64,000 bases of DNA from Staphylococcus sp. KG4-3 (GCF_033597815.2 NZ_CP166245.1:2108001-2172000), one strand, 5' to 3'; shown: positions 43,014 to 53,106, numbered from the stretch's first letter. A program made the numbers and translations. Notes: generated by a model from the sequence alone, not told the origin.

Positions 43014-44225
43014 ATGAATCAATCATCATCCGTGAGATCACCTATATGGACTAAAAGCTTTAATATCAATTTTATAACGAACTTTGCAATATATCTTAGC
43101 ATGTATTTACTCATAGTTATTATAGCGAGTTATACTAAATCAGAATACCATGTCTCCGATAGTATAGCCGGACTCGTTTCAGGCCTTTTTATAATAGGGT
43201 CCCTAATTGGACGATTTGCTACAGGTAAGTATGTTAATAAAATAGGTCCAAAGACCATTTTATTAGTAGGTTTAATATTCTTAATCATCACACAGCTCTT
43301 TTATTTTATAGAAGGCTCATTGGCACTATTAATGTTCACTAGATTAATTAATGGGATTGCTACAGGTATTACTACTACTGCAACTGGTACAATTGCAGCA
43401 TACGTAACACCAAATGATAGAAAAAGTGAAGGTATTAGCTTATTCTCGCTAAGTCTTGTTATTGGTGCTGCAATAGGTCCATTCTTTGGTCTCTTACTTA
43501 TCAATACTTTTCCAATTAAATTATTATTTTTAATTTGTTTAGTTTGTGGCATTGTTAGTTTTATTATTTCATTCTTTGTAAACTTAGATTTCAAATTAGA
43601 AACAAAAACACAAACCACTTCTGAATATGTTAAAAATAAGAAATTTAATATAAACAATTATATAGCAAAAGAAGCAGTACCTGTCGCTATCATCATGTTA
43701 ATATCAGGTCTGACTTATTCATCTATTCTTACGTTTTTACAGTTCTTCGCTCAAGAAATTAATCTCGTAACCATATCTAGTTACTTCTTTATATTTTATG
43801 CTATTGCCTCATTAGTTACTCGTCCAATAGCAGGTCGCTTAATGGACCAAAAAAATGAAAATGTTATTGCATACCCTGCATTCTTTTTCTTAATTATTAC
43901 TTTTTTAACCTTGAGTATTACAAATAATGGTTGGTTACTTATTCTAGCAGGTCTATTCTTAGGTGCCGGTTATGGTAATATTTCTTCCTGCATGCAAGCA
44001 ATTGCTATAAAAGTATCTCCTCCTGCAAAATATGGTATAGCTACTTCAACTTATTTTATAGGGCTTGATTTAGGGCTTGGTTTTGGACCTTATGTTTTAG
44101 GTTTTATCACTTCTACTGTTAGTTATGCGCAGCTGTACGGCATTATGGCAATTATTGTACTAATAACTGCAATTATTTATTATTTTTTACATGGTAGAAA
44201 AGTAAAAAAAATCGTTTCTAACTAA
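43014..44225 (+). CDS. MFS transporter (DHA1-like drug exporter)
   Basis: Predicted proton-coupled exporter of drugs or metabolites. The 403 residues have twelve helices; motif A-like GRFATGKYVNKIGPK sits after TM2 (about 63-77) and the TM5 motif-C-like GAAIGPFFGLLL near 138-149. Its ribosome site lies in the end of the MarR gene, so the pair is translationally coupled. The MarR partner suggests induction by its substrate, which is unknown. Confidence 0.88.
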   Translation: MNQSSSVRSPIWTKSFNINFITNFAIYLSMYLLIVIIASYTKSEYHVSDSIAGLVSGLFIIGSLIGRFATGKYVNKIGPKTILLVGLIFLIITQLFYFIEGSLALLMFTRLINGIATGITTTATGTIAAYVTPNDRKSEGISLFSLSLVIGAAIGPFFGLLLINTFPIKLLFLICLVCGIVSFIISFFVNLDFKLETKTQTTSEYVKNKKFNINNYIAKEAVPVAIIMLISGLTYSSILTFLQFFAQEINLVTISSYFFIFYAIASLVTRPIAGRLMDQKNENVIAYPAFFFLIITFLTLSITNNGWLLILAGLFLGAGYGNISSCMQAIAIKVSPPAKYGIATSTYFIGLDLGLGFGPYVLGFITSTVSYAQLYGIMAIIVLITAIIYYFLHGRKVKKIVSN

Positions 44226-44260
44226 AAACTTTATAACTAACACTAACTCAATATTATGAT

Positions 44261-44296
44261 AAGGCTGGGACAATTAACTTGTCCCAGCCTTATCTT
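44261..44296. terminator. Bidirectional terminator of the CTGGGACA family
   Basis: AAGGCTGGGACAA pairs with TTGTCCCAGCCTT, a perfect 13-base stem between the convergent MFS gene and sarV. 28 of 31 bases match 34699-34729. Confidence 0.87.
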
Positions 44297-44323
44297 TGTT
44301 TTTGTAATTATATTACTTATGTA

Positions 44324-44683
44324 TCATTTTGATGGTTGCGCAACATTAATTTGTTCAACCTCTTTAATAATGTCATCTAACAACTGTATCTGCTCATTAT
44401 TATAATAATAGAAAACTTGTCTTTCGTCTGTTTCAGAACGCACTTTCGAAATCAATTCTTTTTTATAAATCTTTCTTATAATTACATCAATTTTGCTAGT
44501 ATCCCAAAGCATTTCGAAATGAAGGACGTCACGTAATTCTTTACCACTTATTCTTGTAGCTTCGTATACTTTAAACAATACAACAAATTCTTCAATCGAC
44601 ATTTTATGCTTTGATTTCAACCAATGCTTTAACTGACACAAATCTCTTTCAGATGTTATAAAATATGATACTTTACTATCCAT
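44324..44683 (-). CDS. sarV: SarA-family regulator SarV
   Basis: Winged-helix regulator related to SarA; in S. aureus SarV influences autolysis genes. The 119 residues contain the SarA-family core [18 protein letters not shown] stretch (here [14 protein letters not shown]), [31 protein letters not shown], and the wing [12 protein letters not shown]. This matches S. aureus SarV closely. AAGGAGG precedes the ATG. Its place next to moaA is as in S. aureus. Confidence 0.92.
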   Translation of the reverse strand: MDSKVSYFITSERDLCQLKHWLKSKHKMSIEEFVVLFKVYEATRISGKELRDVLHFEMLWDTSKIDVIIRKIYKKELISKVRSETDERQVFYYYNNEQIQLLDDIIKEVEQINVAQPSK

Positions 44684-45085
44684 AAAAATGGCCTCCTTAT
44701 TGACTACTCTAGTTGTTTTAATTCTTTTTATTTGGCTTTACTTAATGAATAAGCTTCAAAAGTATTATATAACACTTTCTTCTTTTAATCTATTATTTTT
44801 AATCGAAAAGATAAATATTTTTTTCTATTGAACATTATTTATATCACTTAAAATGAATATCTTTAAAAATTTGTATTCACTAAAATGTTTCAACCTCGAT
44901 TAACCTCTTTATTTAACATTATTATTTTATAATACTTTAATCTCTTTATGATATGATACATATATAATAGTATTTACTATGATAAATTATTTTATTTTTT
45001 TATTTTTCAAAATAAAAAAATCCCTATTAAAGTGTTCAAAGTGTTAAATGACTACTTTAATAGGGCTGTGGTTATATGAATCGAA
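44684..45085. other. AT-rich gap between sarV and moaA
   Basis: About 400 bases with no reading frame and very high A+T. It holds the moaA terminator at its right end and a possible sarV promoter (TATAAT at 44764-44769 on the minus strand, 17 bases from a weak TAGATT). Nothing else is recognisable. Confidence 0.5.
45014..45068 (-). terminator. Terminator of the moeA-moaA operon
   Basis: On the minus strand CCCTATTAAAGT pairs with ACTTTAATAGGG around a 22-base loop, followed by ATTTTTTTATTTTG. Confidence 0.88.
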
Positions 45086-46108
45086 TTAACCGCCAATATA
45101 ATTCATATTTATTTTTTTACGTTTTCTATTTTCAACTGTTTGGGCTGTACGTTCATCTGAATAACGATCGTCTCTTATATTCCAAAGAAGCTTAAATTGT
45201 TCAAATAACTCAGCATTAGTTGCACCATCTCTCATAAATGATTTAACATCGAAACCATCTACTGTACTAAATAAACAACCATAAAACTTGCCATCTGATG
45301 ATAGTCTAGCGCGAGTACATGTAGAACAAAATGATTGAGAAACGCTAGTAATCAATCCAAATTGTGCTGCGGTACCTTTATGTTTATAATATTTGGCCAC
45401 TTCCCCGTAGTATTTTGGTTTGACCGCTTCAATATCAAAATCTTTTTCAATCATTTCTAACATTTCATCTTTCGTAACAACTTTACTAAAATCCCAACCA
45501 TTATCATTACCGACATCCATAAATTCGATAAACCTAATTTCAATTTCCTTCTCTTTAAAATATTGAATCATTGGAAGAATTTGATTATCGTTGACACCCT
45601 TTTGTACAACAACGTTGACTTTCACCTGAAAACCAATAGAAACAGCATAATCAATCTGTTGTAGGATTGTTGAAGCTTTAATATTTCTATTATTTATGTT
45701 TTGGAACACTTCATCTTCAATAGCATCAAGACTTACGTTTATACGTCTTAAACCAGCATCATATAACTTTTGACCATGTTTTTTTAATAGCAAACCATTG
45801 GTAGTAAGTCCAATATCTTCTATTCCCTCAATTTGATTTAATTTATAAATAAGTTTATCCAAATCACGTCTTAATAACGGTTCTCCACCTGTTATTCTTA
45901 CCTTTTTCACACCTAACTTTGTATAGACATGAGCTATACGTACCATTTCATCAAATGAAAGTAGTTCATCTTTAGGTAAGAACACAAAGTCATCACCAAA
46001 AATTTCTTTTGGCATACAATAATCGCAACGAAAATTACATCTATCGGTAACTGACAATCTTAAATCACGAATCGGACGTCCCAGTTTATCAGTTATTTGT
46101 TCTACCAT
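45086..46108 (-). CDS. moaA: GTP 3',8-cyclase MoaA
   Basis: Radical-SAM enzyme that starts molybdopterin synthesis from GTP. The N-terminal [4Fe-4S] motif is CNFRCDYC (CxxxCxxC, about 24-31), the C-terminal second-cluster cysteines are [19 protein letters not shown] (about 261-279), and the protein ends in the essential Gly-Gly. The 340-residue length is standard. GGAGG precedes the ATG. It is last in moeA-mobB-moaE-moaD-mobA-moaA. Confidence 0.97.
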   Translation of the reverse strand: MVEQITDKLGRPIRDLRLSVTDRCNFRCDYCMPKEIFGDDFVFLPKDELLSFDEMVRIAHVYTKLGVKKVRITGGEPLLRRDLDKLIYKLNQIEGIEDIGLTTNGLLLKKHGQKLYDAGLRRINVSLDAIEDEVFQNINNRNIKASTILQQIDYAVSIGFQVKVNVVVQKGVNDNQILPMIQYFKEKEIEIRFIEFMDVGNDNGWDFSKVVTKDEMLEMIEKDFDIEAVKPKYYGEVAKYYKHKGTAAQFGLITSVSQSFCSTCTRARLSSDGKFYGCLFSTVDGFDVKSFMRDGATNAELFEQFKLLWNIRDDRYSDERTAQTVENRKRKKINMNYIGG

Positions 46109-46122
46109 AACGTTAGGCCTCC

Positions 46123-46731
46123 TTATCTATTTAATATATCTTGTTGTAAAGAGTCCAAATCTTGTTGATAATTTATATTTTTATACCAATAGCCTGGTGA
46201 TTGTATTGTATCTACACTTAACCAGTCACTTTTAACTTTACTATATACATTTTTCAAGCTGAAATCATCCGAAGCTAAAGCTTCGTTCATCGTATTCAAT
46301 GTATGTGGGCTATAAAATGCCAAAGTTGGTATTGGTCTTCCCTGTTCATGAAAACCTGCAACGTCTAATTGATCTTCTATCAAATGTTCCACCATAAATT
46401 GATATAATTTACTAATGGCTTTTTGCGTTATCATTGGTGTATCAACCGAAATCACAAAAAAGAGCTCTTCGTTTTTATATAAGTTCATCACGGAACGAAT
46501 ACCTGCCAAAGGACCTTTCTCTTTATTTTGATCATCGTCAATAACAATATCTTCATAATCAAACTGTGAAGCTAAATTCTCATTTGTACTAATTATGATT
46601 TGATTAAACATATTTGTTGCTTCTAACACACTGATAATTCGCTTATAAAAATATTGGGAATCTATTTGTGCAAAAGCTTTTGGTTCGCCGAATCTCTCTG
46701 ATTGTCCTCCGGCAAGTATAATAGCCTTCAT
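46123..46731 (-). CDS. mobA: Molybdenum cofactor guanylyltransferase MobA
   Basis: Transfers GMP to molybdopterin to give MGD for enzymes such as nitrate reductase and formate dehydrogenase. The nucleotide-binding motif [15 protein letters not shown] (about 6-20) and VSVDTPMI (about 95-102, metal-binding Asp) are present. The 202-residue length is typical. Its ribosome site GGAGGG lies in the final codons of moaD. Confidence 0.95.
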   Translation of the reverse strand: MKAIILAGGQSERFGEPKAFAQIDSQYFYKRIISVLEATNMFNQIIISTNENLASQFDYEDIVIDDDQNKEKGPLAGIRSVMNLYKNEELFFVISVDTPMITQKAISKLYQFMVEHLIEDQLDVAGFHEQGRPIPTLAFYSPHTLNTMNEALASDDFSLKNVYSKVKSDWLSVDTIQSPGYWYKNINYQQDLDSLQQDILNR

Positions 46732-46738
46732 GTCTTAT

Positions 46739-46972
46739 TTACCCTCCGCTAACTGGTGGAATTAATGCCACTGTATCATTTGGATGTACTATATCATCTT
46801 GTTGAACGAATTCTTCATTAATTGCGATTTGAAATTGTTTATCATTGATTTGTGGGTAACGCTCAAATAAATCTGTTAAAAATTCATTTACTGTAATATC
46901 ATAACTCAAATCAATCTCTTCAGACGTTTTTTCTAATATATCTTTGATTTCTGCAAAGTATAATATCTTCAT
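46739..46972 (-). CDS. moaD: Molybdopterin synthase sulfur carrier subunit MoaD
   Basis: Ubiquitin-like sulfur carrier; its C-terminal glycine is adenylated by MoeB and thiocarboxylated. The 77 residues end PPVSGG, with the required Gly-Gly. The ATG overlaps the moaE stop (ATGA), matching stoichiometric production of the MoaD/MoaE complex. Confidence 0.95.
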   Translation of the reverse strand: MKILYFAEIKDILEKTSEEIDLSYDITVNEFLTDLFERYPQINDKQFQIAINEEFVQQDDIVHPNDTVALIPPVSGG

Positions 46973-47424
46973 TTAGAATCATCTCCTAAAATAGCATCAT
47001 TATAATTACCATGTTGATGACCTTGCCATTGCGCACCATCTTCCCATATCTCTTTTTTCCAAATAGGCACAATTTCCTTAATGCGTTCTATTGCATATTC
47101 ATTTGCACGGTAGGCGTCTTTACGATGAGGAGATGAAACACTTATAAGTACAGCAATATCTGATATCTTTAGTGGTCCTATCCTATGGACGATCGCCGTT
47201 AAAGTCCCTGGCCATTTCTTTGCAATTTCATCACCTATTTGAGCAAGTTTCTTCTCTGCCATAGGAATATAAGCTTCATATTCAAGGTATTCTGTTTTTA
47301 TTCCTTTTGTCCATTCTCTTACATGTCCTGTAAAAACTACAATCGCACCCTGATGTTCATTTAAAACAAACTCTCTATACTGTTCTGTTTGTATGGGTTC
47401 ATTCACTACTTCAAACTGCTTCAT
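46969..47424 (-). CDS. moaE: Molybdopterin synthase catalytic subunit MoaE
   Basis: Converts precursor Z (cPMP) to molybdopterin using sulfur from MoaD. The 151 residues contain GAIVVFTGHVREWTKG (about 30-45), HRIGPLKI (about 94-101), and the C-terminal PIWKKEIWEDGAQW with the catalytic lysines. It starts immediately after mobB. Confidence 0.96.
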   Translation of the reverse strand: MKQFEVVNEPIQTEQYREFVLNEHQGAIVVFTGHVREWTKGIKTEYLEYEAYIPMAEKKLAQIGDEIAKKWPGTLTAIVHRIGPLKISDIAVLISVSSPHRKDAYRANEYAIERIKEIVPIWKKEIWEDGAQWQGHQHGNYNDAILGDDSK

Positions 47425-47916
47425 TTAATGCATTCCTTTTATCTTAAAATAAGTTAATAACCAATTCTCATAATATTCCATTGCATTAATATCATTCATT
47501 TTCATATAATACCGTACATTGGAAAGCTTGGCTAAAGTTTGGCGCTCATATTCATTAGTGTAAACAACTACTTTATCAAAAACTGCATTTTTAAAACCTT
47601 CTACCAATATGATGTCACTGTCTATTGTAACAGATTCATTTATGATTTCCTCAAGACTTTGTTCCTCAATTCTTGTCACTGTTTGTTGATATAAATGCCC
47701 CTGTACAATGCTTTGATCAGCACCAGCATGAAAATGTTTCATATGATCCACTTGTTCTTTTTGTAAGGTAATATCATCATCTTGGAAATCCTGTTGATGT
47801 TGTCCATGATGCTTTACAGTAGCAACAGTTAAGTCATGTTCTTTCAAAAGTTCAATTGTATGAGACATCAAAGTGGTCTTTCCTGAATTTTTAAAACCTA
47901 CTATTTGTAGAATCAT
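47425..47916 (-). CDS. mobB: Molybdopterin-guanine dinucleotide biosynthesis protein MobB
   Basis: GTP-binding accessory protein of MGD synthesis. The P-loop is GFKNSGKTTLM (7-17), followed by VATVKHHGHQ-type segment (here VATVKHHGQHQQ) and a Walker-B-like DIILVEGFK. ATG 47916 (MILQIVGF) is chosen over an in-frame TTG at 47925; it overlaps the moeA stop as ATGA, so translation is probably by coupling because no good ribosome site is visible. Confidence 0.93.
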   Translation of the reverse strand: MILQIVGFKNSGKTTLMSHTIELLKEHDLTVATVKHHGQHQQDFQDDDITLQKEQVDHMKHFHAGADQSIVQGHLYQQTVTRIEEQSLEEIINESVTIDSDIILVEGFKNAVFDKVVVYTNEYERQTLAKLSNVRYYMKMNDINAMEYYENWLLTYFKIKGMH

Positions 47917-49172
47917 ATAAAACAATCCGTTTCATAAGCTTGTGACTCCGTTAAAATAACATCTACTGTATACCCTTTTTGATATCCTCTTGTTCCACCT
48001 GGTAACATTATCATCGCATTGCTGTGCGCAATAGCAACGACTGCCCCTGATTTATTAAATCCCGAAGGCACGACTGTCATTGACTTTCCATTAAAAGTAG
48101 CCGTTGCTCGTACGAAACGTGTAAATGGATTGGCTTTGGTTAGATCTTCCATTAGGGTTGCCTGTATTATTTGAGGATAAACAGCTGTTGCTCCCATCAT
48201 ATGCAGTACAGCAGGTTTAACATATAGTTCAAAACCAGTAAAACATGCCGATGGATTACCAGATAGACCAAATAAATATTTACCATCAGCTACAGCTACT
48301 GTTGTAACACTACCAGGTCGCATTGCAATTTTATTAAATAGCACCTCCGCATTAATCTCGTCATAAATTTGTGGTAAATAATCAAAGTCACCAACAGAAA
48401 CACCTCCTGTTGTAATAACAATATCATGTTTAGACATAGCATCTTTTACAACTTGAATACTACTTTTTAAATCATCTTCTTGAATTTGGTAAGATGCAAC
48501 ATCTAAATTAAACTTTTGACTTAAAGCAACAATCATTGGTCCATTTGAATTTCTGATTTTACCTAGTTCTAAGTCATCGCCAACTTCTAGCAACTCACTC
48601 CCTGTCGCAATAACGCCGATACTAGGCTTATCAAACACTTTAACTTGTGTGTAACCATACGTTGCTAGAACTGCTATAGCGCCTGGGTTGATTTGTTGTC
48701 CTTTATTTAGAACCGTATCACCAATCTGTGTTTCTTCACCTTTTAAAGATACATTCTCATAAGCAGTAAATGACTTTCTTATAGTAAAACTTTGTTCATC
48801 CTCTACTGTTTGTTCTAACATTACTACTGCATCTGCGCCTTTTGGCATTTCAGCTCCTGTCATAATACGTACCGCTTCAAAAGGTCCTACTTCCTTTTCA
48901 GAAACTGATCCTGCACCAATATGGTCGACCACTGTAAAAGTAATTCTATGGTCTCCACTGGCACCTTCCGTATCTCTACTTCTCACTGCAAATCCATCAT
49001 AAGGTGATTTATTAAATCTCGGGATTTCATATGTAGCTACAATATCTTCCGCTAATATATAATTAACGCTGTTTTCTAAAGGCACTTCGATTTGTTTTGT
49101 ATATATATCTTGGCTCACAACACGCTCGATTGCTTCTCTTACTGGTATTGGATTTCTTTTTTCAACTGGCAT
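47913..49172 (-). CDS. moeA: Molybdopterin molybdenumtransferase MoeA
   Basis: Inserts molybdate into adenylated molybdopterin. The 419 residues contain PRFNKSPYDGFAVR (about 54-67), IMTGAEMPKGADAVV (about 106-120), and the MoCF domain TTGGVSVGDFD (about 251-261) and GLSGNPSACF (about 306-315). It is first in the six-gene minus-strand operon, divergent from moaC with only 65 bases between starts. Confidence 0.96.
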   Translation of the reverse strand: MPVEKRNPIPVREAIERVVSQDIYTKQIEVPLENSVNYILAEDIVATYEIPRFNKSPYDGFAVRSRDTEGASGDHRITFTVVDHIGAGSVSEKEVGPFEAVRIMTGAEMPKGADAVVMLEQTVEDEQSFTIRKSFTAYENVSLKGEETQIGDTVLNKGQQINPGAIAVLATYGYTQVKVFDKPSIGVIATGSELLEVGDDLELGKIRNSNGPMIVALSQKFNLDVASYQIQEDDLKSSIQVVKDAMSKHDIVITTGGVSVGDFDYLPQIYDEINAEVLFNKIAMRPGSVTTVAVADGKYLFGLSGNPSACFTGFELYVKPAVLHMMGATAVYPQIIQATLMEDLTKANPFTRFVRATATFNGKSMTVVPSGFNKSGAVVAIAHSNAMIMLPGGTRGYQKGYTVDVILTESQAYETDCFI

Positions 49173-49237
49173 TTAAAATCTACTCCTTAAAAAAATGGAT
49201 TTCGTGATATACTAGGAAACGATTAGGAGGGATAACT

Positions 49238-49723
49238 TTGTCTGAATTCACACATATCAATGAACAAGGTAACGCTAAAATGGTTGATGTCTCAGAAAAA
49301 AACATTACCAAACGCACAGCCATTGCGCATTCAAGTATTACAGTTAATCAAGCAATTTATCAGCAAATTGTCGATAATACAAATAAAAAAGGCAATGTAC
49401 TCAATACTGCACAAATCGCGGGTATCATGGCTGCTAAAAATACTGCTGATATTATTCCTATGTGCCATCCATTACCGCTTACCGGGATTGATATTTCATT
49501 TAACTGGAAAGAAAGTGAAACATCATTTACTTTAAATATCCAAGCGAGCGTTTCAACAACTGGAAAAACTGGTGTCGAAATGGAAGCACTTACCGCAGCA
49601 TCTGCAGTTGCGTTAACTGTATATGACATGACGAAAGCTTTAGATAAAAGTATGATTATTGGTGAAACATATTTACTATCTAAAACTGGTGGTAAATCCG
49701 GTGATTTCCAACGACCGAATTAA
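49238..49723 (+). CDS. moaC: Cyclic pyranopterin monophosphate synthase MoaC
   Basis: Second enzyme of Moco synthesis, working with MoaA to form cPMP. The 161 residues contain [11 protein letters not shown] (about 76-86), [15 protein letters not shown] and the C-terminal KTGGKSGDF. It starts at TTG 49238 with AGGAGG 7 bases upstream. It is the only cofactor gene on the plus strand here and faces the moaB/moeB pair across a shared terminator. Confidence 0.96.
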   Translation: MSEFTHINEQGNAKMVDVSEKNITKRTAIAHSSITVNQAIYQQIVDNTNKKGNVLNTAQIAGIMAAKNTADIIPMCHPLPLTGIDISFNWKESETSFTLNIQASVSTTGKTGVEMEALTAASAVALTVYDMTKALDKSMIIGETYLLSKTGGKSGDFQRPN

Positions 49724-49874
49724 TATCTGGTTATACATGTTTGTTAGACACTTGTAAAACTATATTACATCTCACAATATGACTTAGGTATTATATGACC
49801 TTAAATTCAATATCGTGTTTGGTAATAGATGCCACTACGTATCACAATTGTTTTGACTATTGAGTCAAACTTTT

Positions 49875-49928
49875 GAGAGAGAGATAACGAAATCAATTGA
49901 AACTTTTTGATTTTTATCTCTCTCCTAT
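49875..49928. terminator. Bidirectional terminator between moaC and moaB
   Basis: GAGAGAGATAA pairs with TTATCTCTCTC, with an inner AAATCAA/TTGATTT. It lies between convergent moaC and moaB. Confidence 0.83.
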
Positions 49929-49929
49929 T

Positions 49930-50433
49930 TTATTTAGTTATTTCTTGAACTAAATGATTTAATTCAGGTTTGATTAGTTTGTTCAATGCTAACTTAACTG
50001 CACCGGTAGAACCAGGCACACTAAAAATTAACTGTTTACCAACTGTGCCTGCGATCGCCCTCGATAATAATGCACGGCTCCCAACATCTTCAGTATAACT
50101 AAGATACCTAAACAACTCTCCAAATCCTTCAATTTCTTTTGTGATAAGAGAAGAAACTGCTTCTATTGTCACATCTCTTTGTGCAATACCCGTGCCACCC
50201 GTAGTGATAATAACGTCAATTTCTTCGGTTGACCATTGCTTTAACTGAGTTTGTATTGCAGTTATATCATCTTTTACAATACAGTAATGATTATCAGCAA
50301 TATGAACGTTCAATTCAGAAAGAAGAGATATTGCCAATTGGCCACCTTTATCTGTATCGTAGTTTCTTGTGTCAGATACAGTTAATATTGCACAATTAAT
50401 ATCTTTATCTAACTTTACATTTGTATGCATCAT
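49930..50433 (-). CDS. moaB: Molybdenum cofactor biosynthesis protein MoaB (MogA-like)
   Basis: Predicted to adenylate molybdopterin before molybdate insertion. The 167 residues include [13 protein letters not shown] (about 19-31), the MPT-binding [13 protein letters not shown] (about 72-84) and [10 protein letters not shown] (about 140-149). ATG 50433 follows AAGGAG by 8 bases; this site overlaps the moeB stop, so the two are co-translated. Confidence 0.95.
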   Translation of the reverse strand: MMHTNVKLDKDINCAILTVSDTRNYDTDKGGQLAISLLSELNVHIADNHYCIVKDDITAIQTQLKQWSTEEIDVIITTGGTGIAQRDVTIEAVSSLITKEIEGFGELFRYLSYTEDVGSRALLSRAIAGTVGKQLIFSVPGSTGAVKLALNKLIKPELNHLVQEITK

Positions 50434-50446
50434 TATTAATTCTCCT

Positions 50447-51451
50447 TTATCCAAAAAGTTGATTCATTAGTGTAATAGCCATATCAGGCTTGGTCATACC
50501 ATGTATCAGCATTCTCCCATTTTTGAAACTTACTATGCGATACCCTTTGTATTTAAATTGAAGCAGATAGTCATTTCGTTTAAATGGAATTTCATATTCT
50601 GTTAAAAATGCTTCTAACATTTCCTGGGAAATGTTAGGGTTTTCATACTGTACCGTATCTCTCCCACATAAACTGACAAATTGACGCTTTGTTTCGTTTA
50701 AATATGGATATGTAGGTGATTCCCCACATGTTGGACAATGTAGTCGCTGTAATTTACTATAACCAAACGTAAAATGTGTTCCGTCCCATAAGTCTCCATA
50801 TGTTACTTTGGTGCTAATATCTTGCTGGGTTAATACTTTTAACGCATCTCTCATCTGTAAACTTGTAGTCATACTTACAGCTGGTTGAATGACACCAACT
50901 GTATCACAAGTTCTATTAATAACAGGTAATTGTGGCATCAAACAATTAAAGCACGGTGTTAAACCTGGAATAAACGCGGTTTCTATATATGTGCTTTCTA
51001 CAACACCACCATATATCCAAGGTATCCTTTGCTGAAACGCAAAATCGTTAATCATTTGACGTGTTTCAAAATTATCTGTCGCATCTAATATAAGCTGTAC
51101 ATTTTTACATTGTTCATCCAAAAACTGTCGATCAACATGTGCAATATGACAACTTAAATTTAAATCTTGGCGAATTGCCATTAAATGTCGTTCAGCTGCT
51201 ACGACTTTAGGTAATGCTTCATTTGCATCAGTTTCCGTATATAAAGTTTGTCTTTGTAAATTACTGAACTCAATATAATCTCTATCTACAATTGTAAGTT
51301 CACCTAACCCAGCACGAACTAAACTTTCAGCAAGATGCGTCCCTAAAGCACCCATCCCAATAATCACGACATGCGCGTTTATAATTTTATCTTGGCCTTT
51401 AGAACCAATGTGCTTAAATAACGTTTGTCTCGAATAGCGATCTTTAGTCAC
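50447..51451 (-). CDS. moeB: MoaD adenylyltransferase MoeB (ThiF/HesA family)
   Basis: Activates MoaD by adenylating its C-terminus. It has [12 protein letters not shown], the nucleotide loop [11 protein letters not shown] (about 32-42), the Arg finger region NLQRQTLY and zinc cysteines CFNC and CPTC. GTG 51451 (MTKDRYSRQ, 334 residues) fits GAAAGGG spacing; ATG 51457 would sit only 2-3 bases after it. It is paired with moaB. Confidence 0.93.
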   Translation of the reverse strand: MTKDRYSRQTLFKHIGSKGQDKIINAHVVIIGMGALGTHLAESLVRAGLGELTIVDRDYIEFSNLQRQTLYTETDANEALPKVVAAERHLMAIRQDLNLSCHIAHVDRQFLDEQCKNVQLILDATDNFETRQMINDFAFQQRIPWIYGGVVESTYIETAFIPGLTPCFNCLMPQLPVINRTCDTVGVIQPAVSMTTSLQMRDALKVLTQQDISTKVTYGDLWDGTHFTFGYSKLQRLHCPTCGESPTYPYLNETKRQFVSLCGRDTVQYENPNISQEMLEAFLTEYEIPFKRNDYLLQFKYKGYRIVSFKNGRMLIHGMTKPDMAITLMNQLFG

Positions 51452-51483
51452 AAGCATTACCCTTTCTATACATCATTGTTACT

Positions 51484-51512
51484 ATTATAAATCTTGGGTC
51501 ACAATGTAACAA
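51484..51512 (-). promoter_or_regulatory. SigA promoter of moeB-moaB
   Basis: On the minus strand TTGTTA (51507-51512), a 17-base spacer, TATAAT (51484-51489). The spacer holds GTTACATTGTGAC, a near-palindrome of possible regulatory use. Confidence 0.7.
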
Positions 51513-51682
51513 TGTTTTGATATTAATATTATAAAAAGTAGCATTTTCCCTATGTTAATTATTTGTGATTAAAATATATTTCTATATTGAAATCATATTC
51601 AATACGCTATATATTAATTAATCATACCCCTTGCTTAAATGTTCGTGGTACAATTAATTGAATATTATTCGGAGGTGAATCA

Positions 51683-52240
51683 ATGGCACGTTCAAAGGAT
51701 TATGAACAACTATTAACTCAAGCTAAAGACATCGTTATTAATTCTATAGGTGAGACTATGGATCTTTACGGTGTAAACCGTAGCGTCGGCAATTTGTATG
51801 GAACAATGGTATTCGAACAAAAAAGCATGACACTAGATGAAATGCGCTACGAATTACAAATGAGTAAACCAAGTATGAGTGCAGGAGTTAAAAAACTCCA
51901 AGAATTTGACGGCGTTAAACAACAATTTACACGTGGCAGTAGAAAACAGCATTTTGTTGCTGAAAAAGATTTCTTTACTTTCTTTGGTAATTTTTTCTCA
52001 CAAAAATGGAACAGAGAGATTAAATTAAATTTAGAAGCAATTCAAAGAGCAGAAAAATTATTGGACCCCATTATTCATTCAGAAAGTGCATCTGAGGAAG
52101 TCATCGAAGAAGCTAAAGAAATGTCAAAACAATTAGATCATTCTAAAGTATATTATGCTTGGTTATCTACATTATCTGAATCACTTAATAGTGGAGAAAT
52201 TTTCGAACATTTCCCCATTCCAAATACCCATAACGAGTAA
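51683..52240 (+). CDS. GbsR/MarR-type transcriptional regulator (CudC-like)
   Basis: Winged-helix regulator. The 185 residues contain the GbsR-family features GNLYGTMVFEQKSMTLDEM and the helix-turn-helix LQMSKPSMSAGVKKLQEF, then FTRGSRKQHFVAEKDFFTFFGNFF. Relatives (GbsR, CudC) sense choline and control glycine betaine genes. No choline oxidation genes are nearby, so the target is unknown. GGAGGTGAATC precedes the ATG. Its stop codon lies inside a bidirectional terminator. Confidence 0.85.
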   Translation: MARSKDYEQLLTQAKDIVINSIGETMDLYGVNRSVGNLYGTMVFEQKSMTLDEMRYELQMSKPSMSAGVKKLQEFDGVKQQFTRGSRKQHFVAEKDFFTFFGNFFSQKWNREIKLNLEAIQRAEKLLDPIIHSESASEEVIEEAKEMSKQLDHSKVYYAWLSTLSESLNSGEIFEHFPIPNTHNE

Positions 52241-52280
52241 AAGGCATAAAGTTCCAATTGGAACTTTATGCCTTTTTATG
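52239..52280. terminator. Perfect bidirectional terminator covering both stop codons
   Basis: AAAAGGCATAAAGTTCCAA is an inverted repeat with TTGGAACTTTATGCCTTTT, with no separate loop. It begins in the TAA of the GbsR-type gene and ends at the TAA of the MBL-fold gene. Confidence 0.9.
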
Positions 52281-53106
52281 TCTGTATTATTAAACCATCA
52301 TAAGCGATGGTCGCCTTCAGCCCAGACTGCTTTAGTTGTTGTTCTAACTTTATTACTTGCATTTCATTTAAACTTTCTGTTGCTTCTATGTGTGTAAAAT
52401 AAGTATATTTTGCATTAATTTCGTAAGCAAGTTCTATGCTTTCCTCAAATCGTATTTCTCCTAGTTCATCAAGCATCCCCGCTTCATGTATACGTTCATG
52501 AGTTACAGGATTAACTTCATTACTACCAAAAGGTAAAATTGCCACATCAACTTCTTTTACTTTTTCTATAGGTGTATATTTTTTTATCTCATCCGGAATA
52601 ATCAAAATACGTTGCGCATTAGATGTAATATAAAATCCAAATGCAAACTCCTCTGCTAATTGAATCCACTCGACTGACACATTATTTATCTTTATTCGCG
52701 AGTCGTTTTCTACAATTTCTTTTTCAATAACACCGAGTTCACTCAGGTAATTCAAATGATCCCAGTGGCCAAAATACTTTTTAAAATCAGCCACTTGTTG
52801 TTTCGTAATATAAATTTTAGACTTTTTAGATTGCGGTATTTTATTAATAAAATCATGATTGAGTGTTTCCCAAATTCTAAGACCCATTGTATGATCTGGA
52901 TGCCAATGTGAATATATACCATATTTTATATCATGTATTTGAGAGCGTCGTAATTGATAAAAAATATCTTCTGATGTATCAATCAACAATTGTAAGTCGT
53001 GAATGTAAATAGCAGGTCCCGTTCGCTGAATCGTATCTATATGTTGAGAAACTGATTTATATAGTGAAGGTACGCCACCAGCAGTCCCCAAAAACTCTAT
53101 TCTCAT
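52276..53106 (-). CDS. MBL-fold metal-dependent hydrolase
   Basis: Predicted metallo-beta-lactamase-fold phosphodiesterase or esterase. The 276 residues begin MRIEFLGTAGGVPS, carry the metal motif SHWHPDHTMG (HxHxDH, about 77-86), and a later FTHIEAT His. Such a layout is seen in PhnP-like and RNase Z-like proteins, but the substrate is unknown. It is convergent with the GbsR-type gene. Confidence 0.82.
   Translation of the reverse strand: MRIEFLGTAGGVPSLYKSVSQHIDTIQRTGPAIYIHDLQLLIDTSEDIFYQLRRSQIHDIKYGIYSHWHPDHTMGLRIWETLNHDFINKIPQSKKSKIYITKQQVADFKKYFGHWDHLNYLSELGVIEKEIVENDSRIKINNVSVEWIQLAEEFAFGFYITSNAQRILIIPDEIKKYTPIEKVKEVDVAILPFGSNEVNPVTHERIHEAGMLDELGEIRFEESIELAYEINAKYTYFTHIEATESLNEMQVIKLEQQLKQSGLKATIAYDGLIIQT

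Noticed and set aside
46123..49172. Moco riboswitch in the moeA-moaC divergent gap
   Set aside because: Only 65 bases separate the two starts, far too short for the known Moco aptamer.
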